The notes beneath the pieces are model-generated. The model had not been told where the DNA came from, did not search any database, and worked only from the letters and a program-made list of their open reading frames with translations. From Macrostomum hystrix (Eukaryota > Platyhelminthes > Macrostomidae), in assembly GCA_950097015.1 (NCBI GenBank), contig CATNEN010000038.1:1922001-1986000 (forward strand): 64,000 nucleotides of DNA, read 5' to 3'. This document shows positions 21,817 to 39,190 of the stretch, one piece after another. Both the position numbers and the translations under genes were made by a program. The stretch's first letter is position 1, and each line of letters starts with the position of its first letter.

Positions 21817-23652
21817 TTATCCAGACGGGGTAGTTACATTAGCGAGGCCTCCAATGACCACCGTGCCATTGTTGCTCGCACAAGAAGCCGACGATCCGGC
21901 GGCCCAGCTTGGCATCTCGTGAATTTTGTACACCCACTGGCCAACTAGCAGAGTGTACATCGGAATGATGACCGAGAATACTAGGTTCAGCACTAGGCCG
22001 GCCTTGGCCATGCTGGGAATGCTGACGCGGCCGCTGCTGAACACGATGGCATTCGGTGGCGTGGCCGTAGGCAAGCAGAACGCGTACGAGCAAGTCACGG
22101 TAAGTGACACCATAAATAGCAGCGGGTTGAGTCCTAGGCAGGCCGCAATCTGGGACACAATCGGAAGTAGAACAGACGCTGTAGCCATGTTGGACGTGAC
22201 TTCTGTTAGCCAGATGACGCAGCAGCTCAGCAGTACGAGTGTCAGCTCGACTGGCAGCGACTGCAGCACAGGCGTCAGAGCAGAGCCGATCGACTCGGAC
22301 AGTTTCGTATCCTTGGTGAGCTTGGCCAGAGCTAGTCCTCCGCCAATCAGCAGCATTATGTCCAGGGGAAGCTTCTTGACGACTCTTTCCCAGCGGGCGA
22401 TCGGACGATATCCCAGGCTGGTTCCGGGGCCGTCCCCTTCCTTCAGAGCTGGGTTAGGAATCAGAATGAGCAGCACGGCAACCAGCAGCATTCCAGTTGC
22501 GTCGGAGACCACCATTTTGCCGTGCAGCTTGCCGAACAAGTAATGCCAGCCGAATTTATCTGTCAGTTTACCCGTAAGCAGCAAGACCAGGACGCACGGG
22601 AAGGCAGCCATGGTGGCCCACTCAGCGAATGAAACTGACCCGAGGTCACGCAGCTGATTTTGGAAATAGAGTTTTATTCTAGCCTCCTGTTGCAGTCGCT
22701 GGGCTGACTGCGAGCGCCAATTGCAAGTTTCGCGAGGACCGACGAACACCAGCTGGAGCAGCAGCCAGATGAGCGCCAGGCTAATCAATGACAGGGGCAG
22801 GCTGAACGCCATCCAGTTCGAGAAGGTGACCACGTTGGAGACGCGATAGATCTGCTGCAACTGGCCGACGAGAACCAGGTTGGTGCCGGTGCCGATCAGA
22901 GTGGCCACACCGCCAACGTTGCAAGCGTATGCAACTGAGAGGCAGTAGCAGACTGCGTGCTTTTGTATATCGTCTCGCTCGACGCTCTCACTGGCAAGCA
23001 CGCCAGGCTGATGGTGCTTGGTCGCATCACTGTCGTCAGCGGATTGCTTGCTCAGCTCTAATGCGATTGACTCCGGCAGCTCTTCTTGCAGCTGCTCCGT
23101 TGCCTTTTCGGCTTCGCTGATTGCCGCCATCACGAATGGGAACATGAGGATTGTGGTGCCTGTATTGCTCATCCACATGGACATCAGCCAGGAGGGCAGC
23201 ATGAAGCCCAGCAGCAGCCAGCGCGGACTCGTCCCCAACAGCGAGACTGTCCGCAGAGCGAACCGGCGGCTCAGGCCCGAGTCCTCCATGGCCACTGACA
23301 GCACGACGCCGCCAATCATTAAAAAATGAATGTCGGTGAAATAAGACTTGGCTAGCTCCTCGCAGGTGCCAATGCGGAGCAGCGGTGCAAGCAAGAATGG
23401 CTGCACCGCTGTGAGACTGAGTGGCAGCAGTTCCAGAACCCAGTAGCAGGCCATCAGTAGTAGGAGGTAAGCGCAGCGGCTCTTCTCTGAGCCCGTCAGC
23501 AGTGGTGCCAGCAGCAACGGCGCCAGCAGCAGCGGCAGCAGACGCCAGTGGCGCTTGAGTCGCATTGCTTTTGGTTGGTTTTTTAAATAGTTCCAAATTG
23601 ACCACTCGGCTAACTGAGGGCTGCTTGTGCAGAAGATTTTGGTTCCGACCAT
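21817..23652 (-). CDS. SLC13-family sodium/carboxylate (or sulfate) symporter, intronless
   Basis: Single open frame of 611 aa. It is a polytopic membrane protein with about 11-12 hydrophobic segments. Both SLC13 ion/substrate motifs are visible: SNTGTTILMFPF in the first half and TSNMATASVLLPIV in the second. Further family marks are GVATLIGTGTNLV, LPLDIMLLIGGGLALAKL and TATPPNAIVFSSG near the end. Family proteins move di/tricarboxylates or sulfate with Na+ across the plasma membrane; the substrate cannot be decided here. The chosen ATG at 23652 has a favourable context (GCCATGG); a second in-frame ATG at 23565 lies just before the first membrane helix. The absence of introns, in a region where other genes are split, suggests a retrogene or intron loss. 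Confidence 0.93.
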   Translation of the reverse strand: MVGTKIFCTSSPQLAEWSIWNYLKNQPKAMRLKRHWRLLPLLLAPLLLAPLLTGSEKSRCAYLLLLMACYWVLELLPLSLTAVQPFLLAPLLRIGTCEELAKSYFTDIHFLMIGGVVLSVAMEDSGLSRRFALRTVSLLGTSPRWLLLGFMLPSWLMSMWMSNTGTTILMFPFVMAAISEAEKATEQLQEELPESIALELSKQSADDSDATKHHQPGVLASESVERDDIQKHAVCYCLSVAYACNVGGVATLIGTGTNLVLVGQLQQIYRVSNVVTFSNWMAFSLPLSLISLALIWLLLQLVFVGPRETCNWRSQSAQRLQQEARIKLYFQNQLRDLGSVSFAEWATMAAFPCVLVLLLTGKLTDKFGWHYLFGKLHGKMVVSDATGMLLVAVLLILIPNPALKEGDGPGTSLGYRPIARWERVVKKLPLDIMLLIGGGLALAKLTKDTKLSESIGSALTPVLQSLPVELTLVLLSCCVIWLTEVTSNMATASVLLPIVSQIAACLGLNPLLFMVSLTVTCSYAFCLPTATPPNAIVFSSGRVSIPSMAKAGLVLNLVFSVIIPMYTLLVGQWVYKIHEMPSWAAGSSASCASNNGTVVIGGLANVTTPSG

Positions 23653-23691
23653 GGCTGCTCTAGTTAGCTATATAATTGTCTGCGGCTCGCC

Positions 23692-23712
23692 TTATCTGTT
23701 GAGCTCAGATAA
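23692..23712. promoter_or_regulatory. Inverted GATA-type sites upstream of SLC13
   Basis: TTATCTG and CAGATAA form a 7-bp inverted repeat separated by 7 bp, about 40 bp before the SLC13 start codon. GATA-factor sites are WGATAR, so both halves fit. Function is inferred only from position. Confidence 0.3.
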
Positions 23713-23719
23713 TGCTCTG

Positions 23720-24378
23720 ATATTTACCTGTGGGTTGCTAATGTTGATTTCGTTCTATAACTAGAAGTTGTAGTAGATTGTCTGGTTGCCTGCTTCCCTA
23801 GCACCAATCAGTCAGGCAAAGTAAATTTTGTTCTTCGTCAAGAAATTCTATTGTTAGCAGCTCTCTGGTGTAGGATCTGTCTGTGCCTTTGGCTATATTG
23901 GTGTGTCCACCGAAGCAGCTCGACTCCGAATGCGTAAATACGAGTAATATGAGCTCGTAATTTCGCTGTAGCTAAGCCAATCGGCTCACGGGTTCAGAGT
24001 CAGGTGCGACACAGCGCCCAATTTCTTGCATATTAAAATTAGAATTTATGCAATACACAAGTGCTATGCACTGTTGCCTTGACTGCCTCTGCACACAAAA
24101 CTTTGACAAAAATCTGCATTAATCTACTTTTGATTTGCATTCAGTCCAGAATTACTGTCAATTTAATACCACTGATCCGAAGTTTATCCAGAAAATATAT
24201 GATACAGTCGTCGTAGTCCGAAAAACCCAAAAATTCGTGTAATGTTTCCAGGGTAGCAAAAAGTACTGAAAAAAGGTAAGCTAACTGAAACTAAAAAACG
24301 AAATAGTTTTGGTTACGAAATGGTTAAAAATCTTTGGCGAAATCGTTGATTAAATTCCTTTCTGATATTTATTAAACG
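23720..24378. other. Spacer upstream of SLC13
   Basis: Unique AT-rich sequence; no exon or repeat recognised. Confidence 0.4.
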
Positions 24379-25386
24379 GTGAGCTGACAGTTTGACTGCT
24401 GACAGTTTGACTGCTGACAGTTTGACTGCTGACAGTTTGACTGCTGACAGTTTGACTGCTGACAGTTTGACTGCTGACAGTTTGACTGCTGACAGTTTGA
24501 CTGCTGACAGTTTGACTGCTGACAGTTTGACTGCTGACAGTTTGACTGCTGACAGTTTGACTGCAGACAGTTTGACTGCTGAAAGTTTGACTGCTGAAAG
24601 TTTGACTGCTGACAGTTTGACTGCTGACAGTTTGACTGCTGACAGTTTGACTGCTGACAGTTTGACTGCTGACAGTTTGACTGCTGACAGTTTTACTGCA
24701 GACAGTTTGACTGCTGAAAGTTTGACTGCTGAAAGTTTGACTGCTGACAGTTTGACTGCTGACAGTTTGACTGCTGACAGTTTGACTGCTGACAGTTTGA
24801 CTGCTGACAGTTTGACTGCTGACAGTTTGACTGCTGACAGTTTTACTGCTGACAGTTTGACTGCTGACAGTTTAACTACTGCCAATTTGACAGTAGACAG
24901 TTTGACTGTTAAGATTTCGACTGCTGACAGTTTGACTGCTGACAGTTTGACTGCTGACAGTTTAACTGCTGCCAATTTGACAGTAGACAGTTTGACTGTT
25001 AAGATTTCGACTGCTGACAGTTTGACTGCTGCCAATTTGACTGCTGACAGTTTGACTGCTGACAGTTTGACTGCTGACAGTTTGACTGCTGACAGTTTGA
25101 CTGCTGACAGTTTGACTGCTGACAGTTTGACTGCTGACAGTTTAACTGCTGCCAATTTGACTGCTGACAGTTTGACTGCTGACAGTTTGACTGCTGACAG
25201 TTTGACTGCTGACAGTTCAACTGCTGCCAATTTGACAGTAGACAGTTTGACTGTTAAGATTTCGACTGCTGACAGTTTGACTGCTGAAAGTTTGACTGCT
25301 GACAGTTTGACTGCTGACAGTTTGACTGCTGACAGTTTGACTGCTGACAGTTTGACTGCTGACAGCTGTTTGACTGCTGACAGTTG
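24379..25386. repeat. 15-bp minisatellite (GACAGTTTGACTGCT)n
   Basis: About 67 copies. Variants (GAAAG, TTTTACT, and a GCCAATTTGACAGTAGACAG cassette followed by TGTTAAGATTTCG) recur as larger blocks at 24868, 24970 and 25226. Since 15 is a multiple of 3, the array stays open in several frames on both strands (LTADS and LSAVK repeats), with no signs of a gene. Confidence 0.95.
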
Positions 25387-26243
25387 ACAAACATGCACAA
25401 TATGCAAAAAGGATACCTGCATATTGTTATCATTTTTATCTAAATAAGAATTACACACTAACACACGGTTATCAGAAAAGTTTGTGCTTATGAGCATGCT
25501 CACTTGTACGAGCTACATTGAACACATATGCTAGCTGCACTGGTCAGCACTACGAGTACATTGATCTCTAAAAACGTGTGAGATAAGTTTTGGTAGCACG
25601 AAATGCCTAAACAGTTCCGAATGGAGATTATTTGCGATACAGAATTCACGTTTCTAGGCTCCGATACTGTCACAGACTGGTTAAACTGCCGATAGCAGGC
25701 TTAAATCAGCGATTCAAAATTGTTCAAATAAGTCAGTAAACAGCGTGTGGGTCTATAACGTAATAGAAATCTAATTGTAAGGCCCAAAACTGATAATTCA
25801 GGCGCTTAAATTTGTATATTTGACTAGCAATTGCTGAACCCCCTCCTGGCTCAGAGCTGTCTTGTGACAGCTGTCTTTCGTCAAATAAAGCGACATACTA
25901 CTCGTATAAAGCTGTATGTTGCGAATGTAGGAACGGCCTGGGAATTAAAAAACAGCATCGAGTGAATTGAACAGAGACAAGTTTATATTGTTACTTACCT
26001 CTATATAGGGTCAAGGAATAATATTATCACTTAGAATTTTTAGTTCGAACTTCTCACAGGAGTAGAAGTTACTATTAGATCTATTGTGCGAACAAGAGCT
26101 GACATCTAAATTTTCAATTCGCACGATTCAGTTCGCCCAGCATAGAAAAGAAAATTTGCTGGAGCAGCACTGCCCAGAGCCCCTGCAAAACTTGCTTGAT
26201 AGCATAAATTATATAAATTAAAATAAAAGTAATTAAATTAGAA
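25387..26243. other. AT-rich spacer, nothing recognised
   Basis: No exon, array or RNA gene seen. Confidence 0.4.
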
Positions 26244-26515
26244 AAAATATTTTGCAGGAGTGTGTGTTGTGGGCACGGGTATACATAGTTTAGATCGCTT
26301 AGACCCGAGGTATCCACCCATTCCGCTGACTCCCGTACACACTTATACACAGGGACACTCCCACAGCAAGTGTATGCACGTCTCCCCTACGTTTCTAGTC
26401 GTCATTCAATTTACACTTTGCTTTCACTAATAAATGCCTTGTTGGAGATTGGCCCTAAAGATCGTAAACTCCCAAGTCTTCGCCGCTGCGCCTTAAAAAT
26501 GCAATTCTTCCCCTG
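26244..26515 (-). mobile_element. Old SINE family 1 copy
   Basis: Diverged but in the correct order on the minus strand: GGCGCAGCGGCGAAGACTTG, CTTTAGGGCCAATCTCCAAC and GGGAGTCAGCGGAATGGGTG. It is strongly mutated and therefore old. Confidence 0.55.
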
Positions 26516-27038
26516 GATTTTTTAAAATAGTTTTTTTGCTATAGCGTTCTAATTCTTAGTACATAATGTATTTATCAATAGTAAAAATTATTAACAATAA
26601 GAATCTGATTTGTTATTATCTTTATTCCAAACTAGGAGAATACAAATGAAAGTGTTTTCCAAGAACTTTAACTAAAGTACACTAATGTTACTTGTAAATG
26701 ATAAGGCAATTGTTTAGACTTTAGGTAGATTAATATAATTTTTACTAGTTTATAAGTCTCAAAAAACATAGAATCGCCTTTTCCTCCCTAATTAGAATAA
26801 ATCAATTAGATATTGCTTTTGTTTTCGGCTCTAGAGAGATAGGCCTAGAAATTACCTATTTGTTGCTAAAAAAACTGTCAGACAAAAATACCTGCTTATA
26901 ATTTTGATTAAAAACACAATTACTTTTTCTAATATAATTAAAAGGCAATTTTTTGCAGACGTCTTTTAGAAGACTGACACTTAAATTCGATTTTGGTCCT
27001 AAAACCTTGCTTTTCTAGACATTTGACAAAAAATAGAA
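26516..27038. other. AT-rich 5' flank of the sorting nexin gene
   Basis: Two acceptor-like sites occur, TTTTTTGCAG ending at 26959 and CTTGCTTTTCTAG ending about 20 bp before the start codon. The latter could be a 5'-UTR intron end or a spliced-leader acceptor. Confidence 0.4.
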
Positions 27039-33220
<6,182 letters not shown>

Positions 33221-33954
33221 CTGCTCTACCTACTGATCCGGAATTCAGACCCTTATACATGTTTGCCTAACGATATAATCCTGTTATGATCAATTCGAAA
33301 AAAAATTTGTGTTGTGCAAACTATTACTTAAAGAAAAAAAAGAATTATTTTCTAAATCCGTTTCTTCTTTACGTTTTTCGAGAATAAAAATGGCGCCGAT
33401 TTAAACGTAAAATGTAGAAATATTACAACTAAATATTCGCTTTTCGAATCCGCGCCATTTTTGCGGTCTCTCACTTTGATTTGCGCAGATTTTTATCCTA
33501 GCAATGCTTGGCAGGTCACAGAAGCCAATTTGTTTAAATTCTTTTAAGTGTCTTTTGGCCAAATAATTTCCTTGATAAACTTTTTAATTCCTTGATTTAA
33601 ATCACTACTCATACATACCAAGTTAGTAGTAGGTGTTTAAAGACAAACCTTTATAAACAGTAAAAATTAGTTTAGATCTCATTCACTTAATTTTCTGCTT
33701 AAATCTGGCACTAATATTTCTTTGTTCTGCCCGACCCTTTTTAATTTTGTTCTGTAGAGAAGGAAGCTTTTTTGTTTCTTTGTTCTTCGTTTGGCTAATT
33801 CGCATCTATTATTTGGTTGTTGACTTGTTAACGTGTCTTTATGTTCGATCATGTCCGTTTTTTCCTGTCATCTGATTCACCTTTATGTGAATTTTCGCCA
33901 ATAATGACACCGCTTAATAATTGTTAGATAGAAAACCAATGAAAAATATTCGAT
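33221..33954. other. 3' flank of the sorting nexin gene
   Basis: Contains AATAAA at 33383-33388. Otherwise AT-rich with no recognised feature. Confidence 0.4.
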
Positions 33955-34190
33955 AGAACACACTGAAGGATAGGGGATGGAACCCACTGAAGGATAGGGG
34001 GTGGAACCCACTAAAGGATAGGGGATGGAACCCACTGAAGGATAGGGGGTGGAACCCACTGAAGGATAGGGGGTGGAACCCACTGAAGGATAGGGGATGG
34101 AACCCACTGAAGGATAGGGGTTGGAACGCACTGAAGGATAGGGGATGGAACCCACTGAAGGATAGGTGGTGGAACCCACTAAATTGGTAT
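33955..34190. repeat. 24-bp minisatellite
   Basis: About ten copies of a unit containing CTGAAGGATAGGGGATGGAA and CCCA. Confidence 0.9.
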
Positions 34191-34685
34191 CTTGTATTAT
34201 CTGCAAACTGTGAAAATAGTATCCATGCTTTAATCATGTCATGTGATGTCGTGCCCGCTATTTTCGATTCAGTTATTTTTTTGTTATCTCGAATCCTGTT
34301 ACCTGCTCTTGTTATTCTGCTTCCAAACTAGACACCCTGAATATCTAGGTTTTATTATCCACTGGGTTTAGCGCTATTGGCTGTGACTTTATCTGCCGTT
34401 TTATTCCTATATTCTTGCGCAGTGTAATTTTCGATACGCAAATTCGCAAATGTCGCAAAAGCAACTTTTACTTTTCCGCTAGGGTTGCCTGATAATTAGA
34501 CCCGATTTTAAAATTCTATAAGGTGATTGGCTGATTGCTTCCAGAATTTTAAAACGGCCATTCAGACGAAAAAGTAGGGATTCAGGCCTTGTTATTTGCA
34601 TTATTTTCGGCATTGCGAAATTGAGAGAACGAAAAGAGGGATGAAGAGAAAAGCCGCAATGGAGAGAGCTGTGATGGAATCCTCC
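34191..34685. other. AT-rich spacer
   Basis: No feature recognised. Confidence 0.4.
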
Positions 34686-34945
34686 GCTAGCTGACACCCG
34701 CCCCACTCCTCCGCTGTTTGACACCCGCCCACTCCTCCGCTGTTTTACACCCGCCCCACTCCTCCGCTGTTTTACACCCGCCCCACTCCTCCGCTGTCTG
34801 ACACTCGCCCCACTTCTCCGCTGTTTTACACCCACCCCACTTCTCCGCTGTTTTACACCCGCCCCACTCCTCCGCTGTCTGACACCCACCCCACTTCTCC
34901 GCTGTCTAACACCCGCCCCACTCCTCTTCTGTCTGACAACAGCGC
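34686..34945. repeat. 27-bp minisatellite
   Basis: About nine copies of a unit containing CGCCCCACTCCTCCGCTGTT and TTACACC, with TCTGACACC variants. A frame on the minus strand through it (34479-35117) is a by-product. Confidence 0.9.
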
Positions 34946-35384
34946 CCCAGTCTTCCGCCACCTGATGCATGAGCCTACTATATGTAGACAGCGTGGACAG
35001 CGGATCAGTGGAGCGGGTGTCAGACAGCGAAGGAGTGGAGCGGGTGACAAAAAGTGGCATGTAATCCGTGTACTTGGTCGGTTGCAAATGGTGCATGTGA
35101 AAAACGTGGTAGGACAAAACTTGTGAATGAAACGAGTTTTATAAATACAATTTACTGCATGAGATGTCTTCTGAAAAAATAGCACTATAAAACAGCACAT
35201 AATCAATACGCCATCTGGCCGTGGGTTTCGTTTATGGCCTAAACACTTTCTACTTCTTGTGCGTTGTGCAGCCAAGCGCACCAAAAACTAAATCGAGAAA
35301 TATATATTGTACAGGATTCGGAACTGAGGACCAACTGAGAAGGAGCTCGCATTAAAAGAGGCAAAAAAGTCAAACATAAGGAGA
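34946..35384. other. Spacer upstream of the orphan ORF
   Basis: No recognised feature; may contain the promoter of the downstream gene. Confidence 0.35.
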
Positions 35385-35503
35385 GCTGCTGCTACAGACA
35401 CAAAAGTGAGCAGAGCTGAGGCAAGTGCTGCTACAGACACAAAAGTGAGCAGAGCTGAGGCAAGTGCTGCTACAGACACAAAAGTGAGCAGAGCTGAGGC
35501 AAG
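35385..35503. repeat. 39-bp direct repeats (3 copies) abutting a start codon
   Basis: Three near-perfect copies of a unit containing TGCTACAGACACAAAAGTGA and GCAGAGCTGAGGCAAG lie immediately upstream of the ATG at 35506. The last copy ends two bases before that ATG, so the repeats are probably in the 5' leader. Confidence 0.85.
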
Positions 35504-35505
35504 AC

Positions 35506-36741
35506 ATGTCCGAGCAGAATAATCGCCTCTCTGCGGGCCCCGAAGACGGGGTGTTGCGGGCCAAACTGAAGGACCATGACATCGTCATTGACAAGCGCAA
35601 CGAGAACCTGATCCTTACTGATGACTGCAAGAGGATCATGCGAAATCTGTGCAAGATGGAGGCCGGCCCAACCGACTTCACCTCCGCGACAGCCGACCTC
35701 ACCCAGCCGTCGTTGCTCAGTGCCGATGAAAAGTCGCTCTTCTTCAAGATGAAGATATTCTACCTGCTGCAGGAGCGCTACTGCTTCTTGAACAAAGAGT
35801 GCGGCAACGATAAAAACAAAGACATGAGTCTGGCAGAGGCCTATCCACTGTACTTGTCGCCATTCGCAGTGGCGCCTTACGCCGAGAAGGGTGTACCAAC
35901 CGACGGAGAGAAGCGGAAGAAGCGTCGCCGACGCAAGAAGATCGACGACGGAGCGAGCCTGGAGAGTTCCACCGGTGGCGGCTCCGACGGGAAAGCTTTT
36001 AGCGGCGCCAAGTCCAAGGCTAAAGGTCACGAGAGCGCGCAGAAGACTGGCCTAGCCAAGTTCACGGACAGCATGCGCAAGGCCGACCAGTCGGTCTTCC
36101 GCAGTTTCGACGAGAAGATCTTGAAGACCTCCGAGGGCAAGGGCCTTGCGTCTCTGTTCTTGCCAGACACGAGCCGAACGGACATGGAGCTCAGCATCTT
36201 CCCCGACTATATGCGGCTGATGAACGATGGCAAGGACGAGGAAAGCAAGCTTAACAACCTAGTCAACCACGTGCGCACCCGCATCAAAATATTCGAAAAG
36301 ATACAGAGCTTATACGAGGCCAGCAAGGAGGACAACATGGCAAATATTTTCACAGCCCAGAATAACGACCTGACTGAGATACGCGACGAAATTTTAGACC
36401 TCAAGAATAAAAAGCTTTACCAACTGGACCGCAAGAAGATGGAGAAGCTGTTCGACGTATTTAAAGACGACTACGCCGCAGCCAAGACAACGCTGATCGC
36501 CGACGGTACACAGCCGATTGTACTCAACCGCAAGAAGGCCGAGCGCATCAAAAAGTACGTCGAAGAGTTCGCCGATTGTAAGAACATGGTGGTGCCGTAT
36601 CACCGAGAGAGCAACTTCTTCTACCTGTCGATACCGTGGAAGAGCAAGGAGGATAGAAGAGATGGCGAGTCAACCGTTGGCGCAGCCGAGCCGCAAGATA
36701 CACAGAGTCTAGCAGAATCGATAACTGCTGAATCGTCATGA
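35506..36741 (+). CDS. Intronless gene of unknown function, 411 aa, highly charged
   Basis: Not recognised. The frame is open for 411 codons with GC-rich third positions like the neighbouring real exons, so it is likely coding. It lacks a signal peptide and membrane segments. The first 130 residues look folded (LILTDDCKRIMRNLCKME, LFFKMKIFYLLQERYCFL). A basic cluster EKRKKRRRRKKI at about 140 could be a nuclear localisation signal and is followed by a Ser/Gly-rich low-complexity linker. The second half is helical and Lys/Asp/Glu-rich (LNNLVNHVRTRIKIFEKI; LDRKKMEKLFDVFKDDY). It could be nuclear or cytoskeletal; no family can be named. It may be a lineage-restricted gene or an intron-less retrocopy. 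Confidence 0.7.
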   Translation: MSEQNNRLSAGPEDGVLRAKLKDHDIVIDKRNENLILTDDCKRIMRNLCKMEAGPTDFTSATADLTQPSLLSADEKSLFFKMKIFYLLQERYCFLNKECGNDKNKDMSLAEAYPLYLSPFAVAPYAEKGVPTDGEKRKKRRRRKKIDDGASLESSTGGGSDGKAFSGAKSKAKGHESAQKTGLAKFTDSMRKADQSVFRSFDEKILKTSEGKGLASLFLPDTSRTDMELSIFPDYMRLMNDGKDEESKLNNLVNHVRTRIKIFEKIQSLYEASKEDNMANIFTAQNNDLTEIRDEILDLKNKKLYQLDRKKMEKLFDVFKDDYAAAKTTLIADGTQPIVLNRKKAERIKKYVEEFADCKNMVVPYHRESNFFYLSIPWKSKEDRRDGESTVGAAEPQDTQSLAESITAESS

Positions 36742-37255
36742 ATACTGATTGACCTGTTTCAGTCAAAACAATTTTTTTTGTTGGCCCAGTGACTCTCAGC
36801 GACCGAATGCTCTGTTGGCGAAAAGGCCGATAGTCACCGATGCCCTTTGTGTTCTCGGCAACCTAATTATTTTTCAGCTTCTCTTGCTGGCACATGAAAA
36901 TTAACACGTGTCACAATGTGAATGGCTGCGGTGCTGCCCGCTAAAGTTGCATTTTTCTAAACGCTCGTAAGATAATGCGTTGGCTGCATTTCTGGCATCG
37001 GTTATTGCGAGAGGGCAAAGAAACTTCCTGTTTCTTCAGAGGCTAAATAGCTTATTAGGGTCTAGCTCTAAGCACAGTGTCCATAGTGGTTGTACGACTG
37101 CCCGACGAAGCGAAAGCCAGGGCAGATGAAAACACCTGTGTTAGCGAATACATGAGATTGTGCTAAGGGGAATAGATAAAATCGCCTCCTGTCTGGCAAA
37201 AAGGTAGCAAAATACTGCGTCTGTGCTAACCTAAGCGGTTGAAGCATCTGGTACA
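36742..37255. other. 3' flank with an old SINE fragment
   Basis: At about 37075-37205 (plus strand) CAGGGCAGATGAAAACACCT and AAATCGCCTCCTGTCTGGC are diverged SINE family 1 body sequence. Nothing else was recognised. Confidence 0.45.
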
Positions 37256-38705
37256 TAATCTAACAAATCAGGGGCAGCCATCTGATATAAGATCTAACCA
37301 ATCAGCGGCAGCCATCTGATATAAGATCTAACCAATCAGCGGCAGCCATCTGATATAAGATCTAACCAATCAGCGGCAGCCATCTGATATAGGATCTAAC
37401 CAATCAGGGGCTGCCAATCAGTAATGGATCTAACCAATCAGCGGCAGCTATCTGATATAGGATCTAACCAATCAGCGGCAGCTATCTGATATAGGATCTA
37501 ACCAATCAGCGGCAGCCATCTGATGTAGGATCTAACCAATCAACGGCAGCCATCTGATATAGGATCTAACCAATCAGGGGCAGCCAACTGGTATAGGATC
37601 TAACCAATCAGCGGCAGCTATCTGATATAGGATCTAACCAATCAGCGGCAGCTATCTGATAAAGGATCTAACCAATCAGCGGCAGCCATCTGATATAGGA
37701 TCTAACCAATCAACGGCAGCCTTCTGATATAGGATCTAACCAATCAGGGGCAGCCAACTGGTATAGGATCTAACCAATCAGCGGCAGCTATCTGATATAG
37801 GATCTAACCAATCAGCGGCAGCCATCTGATATAGGATCTAACCAATCAACGGCAGCCTTCTGATATAGGATCTAACCAATCAGGGGCAGCCAACTGGTAT
37901 AGGATCTAACCAATCAGCGGCAGCTATCTGATATAGGATCTAACCAATCAGCGGCAGCCATCTGATATAAGATCTAACCAATCAGCGGCAGCCATCTGAT
38001 ATAAGATCTAACCAATCAGCGGCAGCTATCTGATATAGGATCTAACCAATCAGGGGCTGCCAATCAGTATTGGATCTAACCAATCAGCGGCAGCTATCTG
38101 ATATAGGATCTAACCAATCAGCGGCAGCTATCTGATATAGGATCTAACCAATCAGCGGCAGCCATCTGATGTAGGATCTAACCAATCAACGGCAGCCATC
38201 TGATATAGGATCTAACCAATCAGGGGCAGCCAACTGGTATAGGATCTAACCAATCAGCGGCAGCTATCTGATATAGGATCTAACCAATCAGCGGCAGCTA
38301 TCTGATATAGGATCTAACCAATCAGCGGCAGCCATCTGATATAGGATCTAACCAATCAACGGCAGCCTTCTGATATAGGATCTAACCAATCAGGGGCAGC
38401 CAACTGGTATAGGATCTAACCAATCAGCGGCAGCTATCTGATATAGGATCTAACCAATCAGCGGCAGCCATCTGATATAGGATCTAACCAATCAACGGCA
38501 GCCATCTGATATAGGATCTAACCAATCAGCGGCAGCTATCTGATATAGGATCTAACCAATCAGCGGCAGCCATCTGATATAGGATCTAACCAATCAACGG
38601 CAGCCATCTGATATAGGATCTAACCAATCAGGGGCAGCCAACTGGTATAGGATCTAACCAATCAGGGGCAGCCAACTGGTATAGGATCTAACCAACCAGC
38701 GGCTG
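37256..38705. repeat. 34-bp minisatellite with higher-order structure
   Basis: About 42 copies of a unit containing GGATCTAACCAATCAGCGGC and AGCCATCTGATATA. Variants CAACGG, CAGGGGCAGCCAACTGGT and CAGGGGCTGCCAATCAGTA recur in the same order; the last is at about 37407 and again at about 38052, implying a higher-order repeat of roughly 645 bp. Confidence 0.95.
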
Positions 38706-39190
38706 CCGTGAAAGATTTGGTTAAATTAAAAAAAATTAATAAAATTAAGGTTCGAAAAAATACCTTAAACATGTTTAACTTGTTACATAGGTATCATAGG
38801 TATCAAACTGGATAAGGATGTAAACACAATCATTATCCAGGAAAGTATCAAGCTCGCAGTGTATTTTAGTAAACGAGCTGACTGGCACATCAGTATTTCA
38901 TACACTGCACGCAAATTTACTAGAAATTTGAGAAAAAAATATAATCAGACAAACAAAGCCATTTATTTCAATCTGAAATTTACGATAAGGCTAAGTTAGA
39001 AATAACCAAAAATTATAAATACTTCAAACTTTCCTGGTAGAAGAATTCAGAAAAGAATGTTTTAGGAACAGAACCAATTTAACGCATCACTAATTATCCG
39101 CCTTATATAAAAAAGTTAATTTCTAAAAAAATTCATTTATAACTTAACGCATACAGTCTGAAACGTTTGAGTTAGAAAGTTTGAAACGGA
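38706..39190. other. AT-rich spacer
   Basis: No feature recognised. Confidence 0.4.

Noticed and set aside
24313-25503. Long repetitive frames (LSAVK / LTADS) on both strands
   Set aside because: They exist only because the minisatellite unit is 15 bp; there is no start context, splice structure or non-repeat domain.
34479-35284. Minus-strand frames with RRSGAGV repeats
   Set aside because: Produced by the 27-bp minisatellite, with no conserved flanks.
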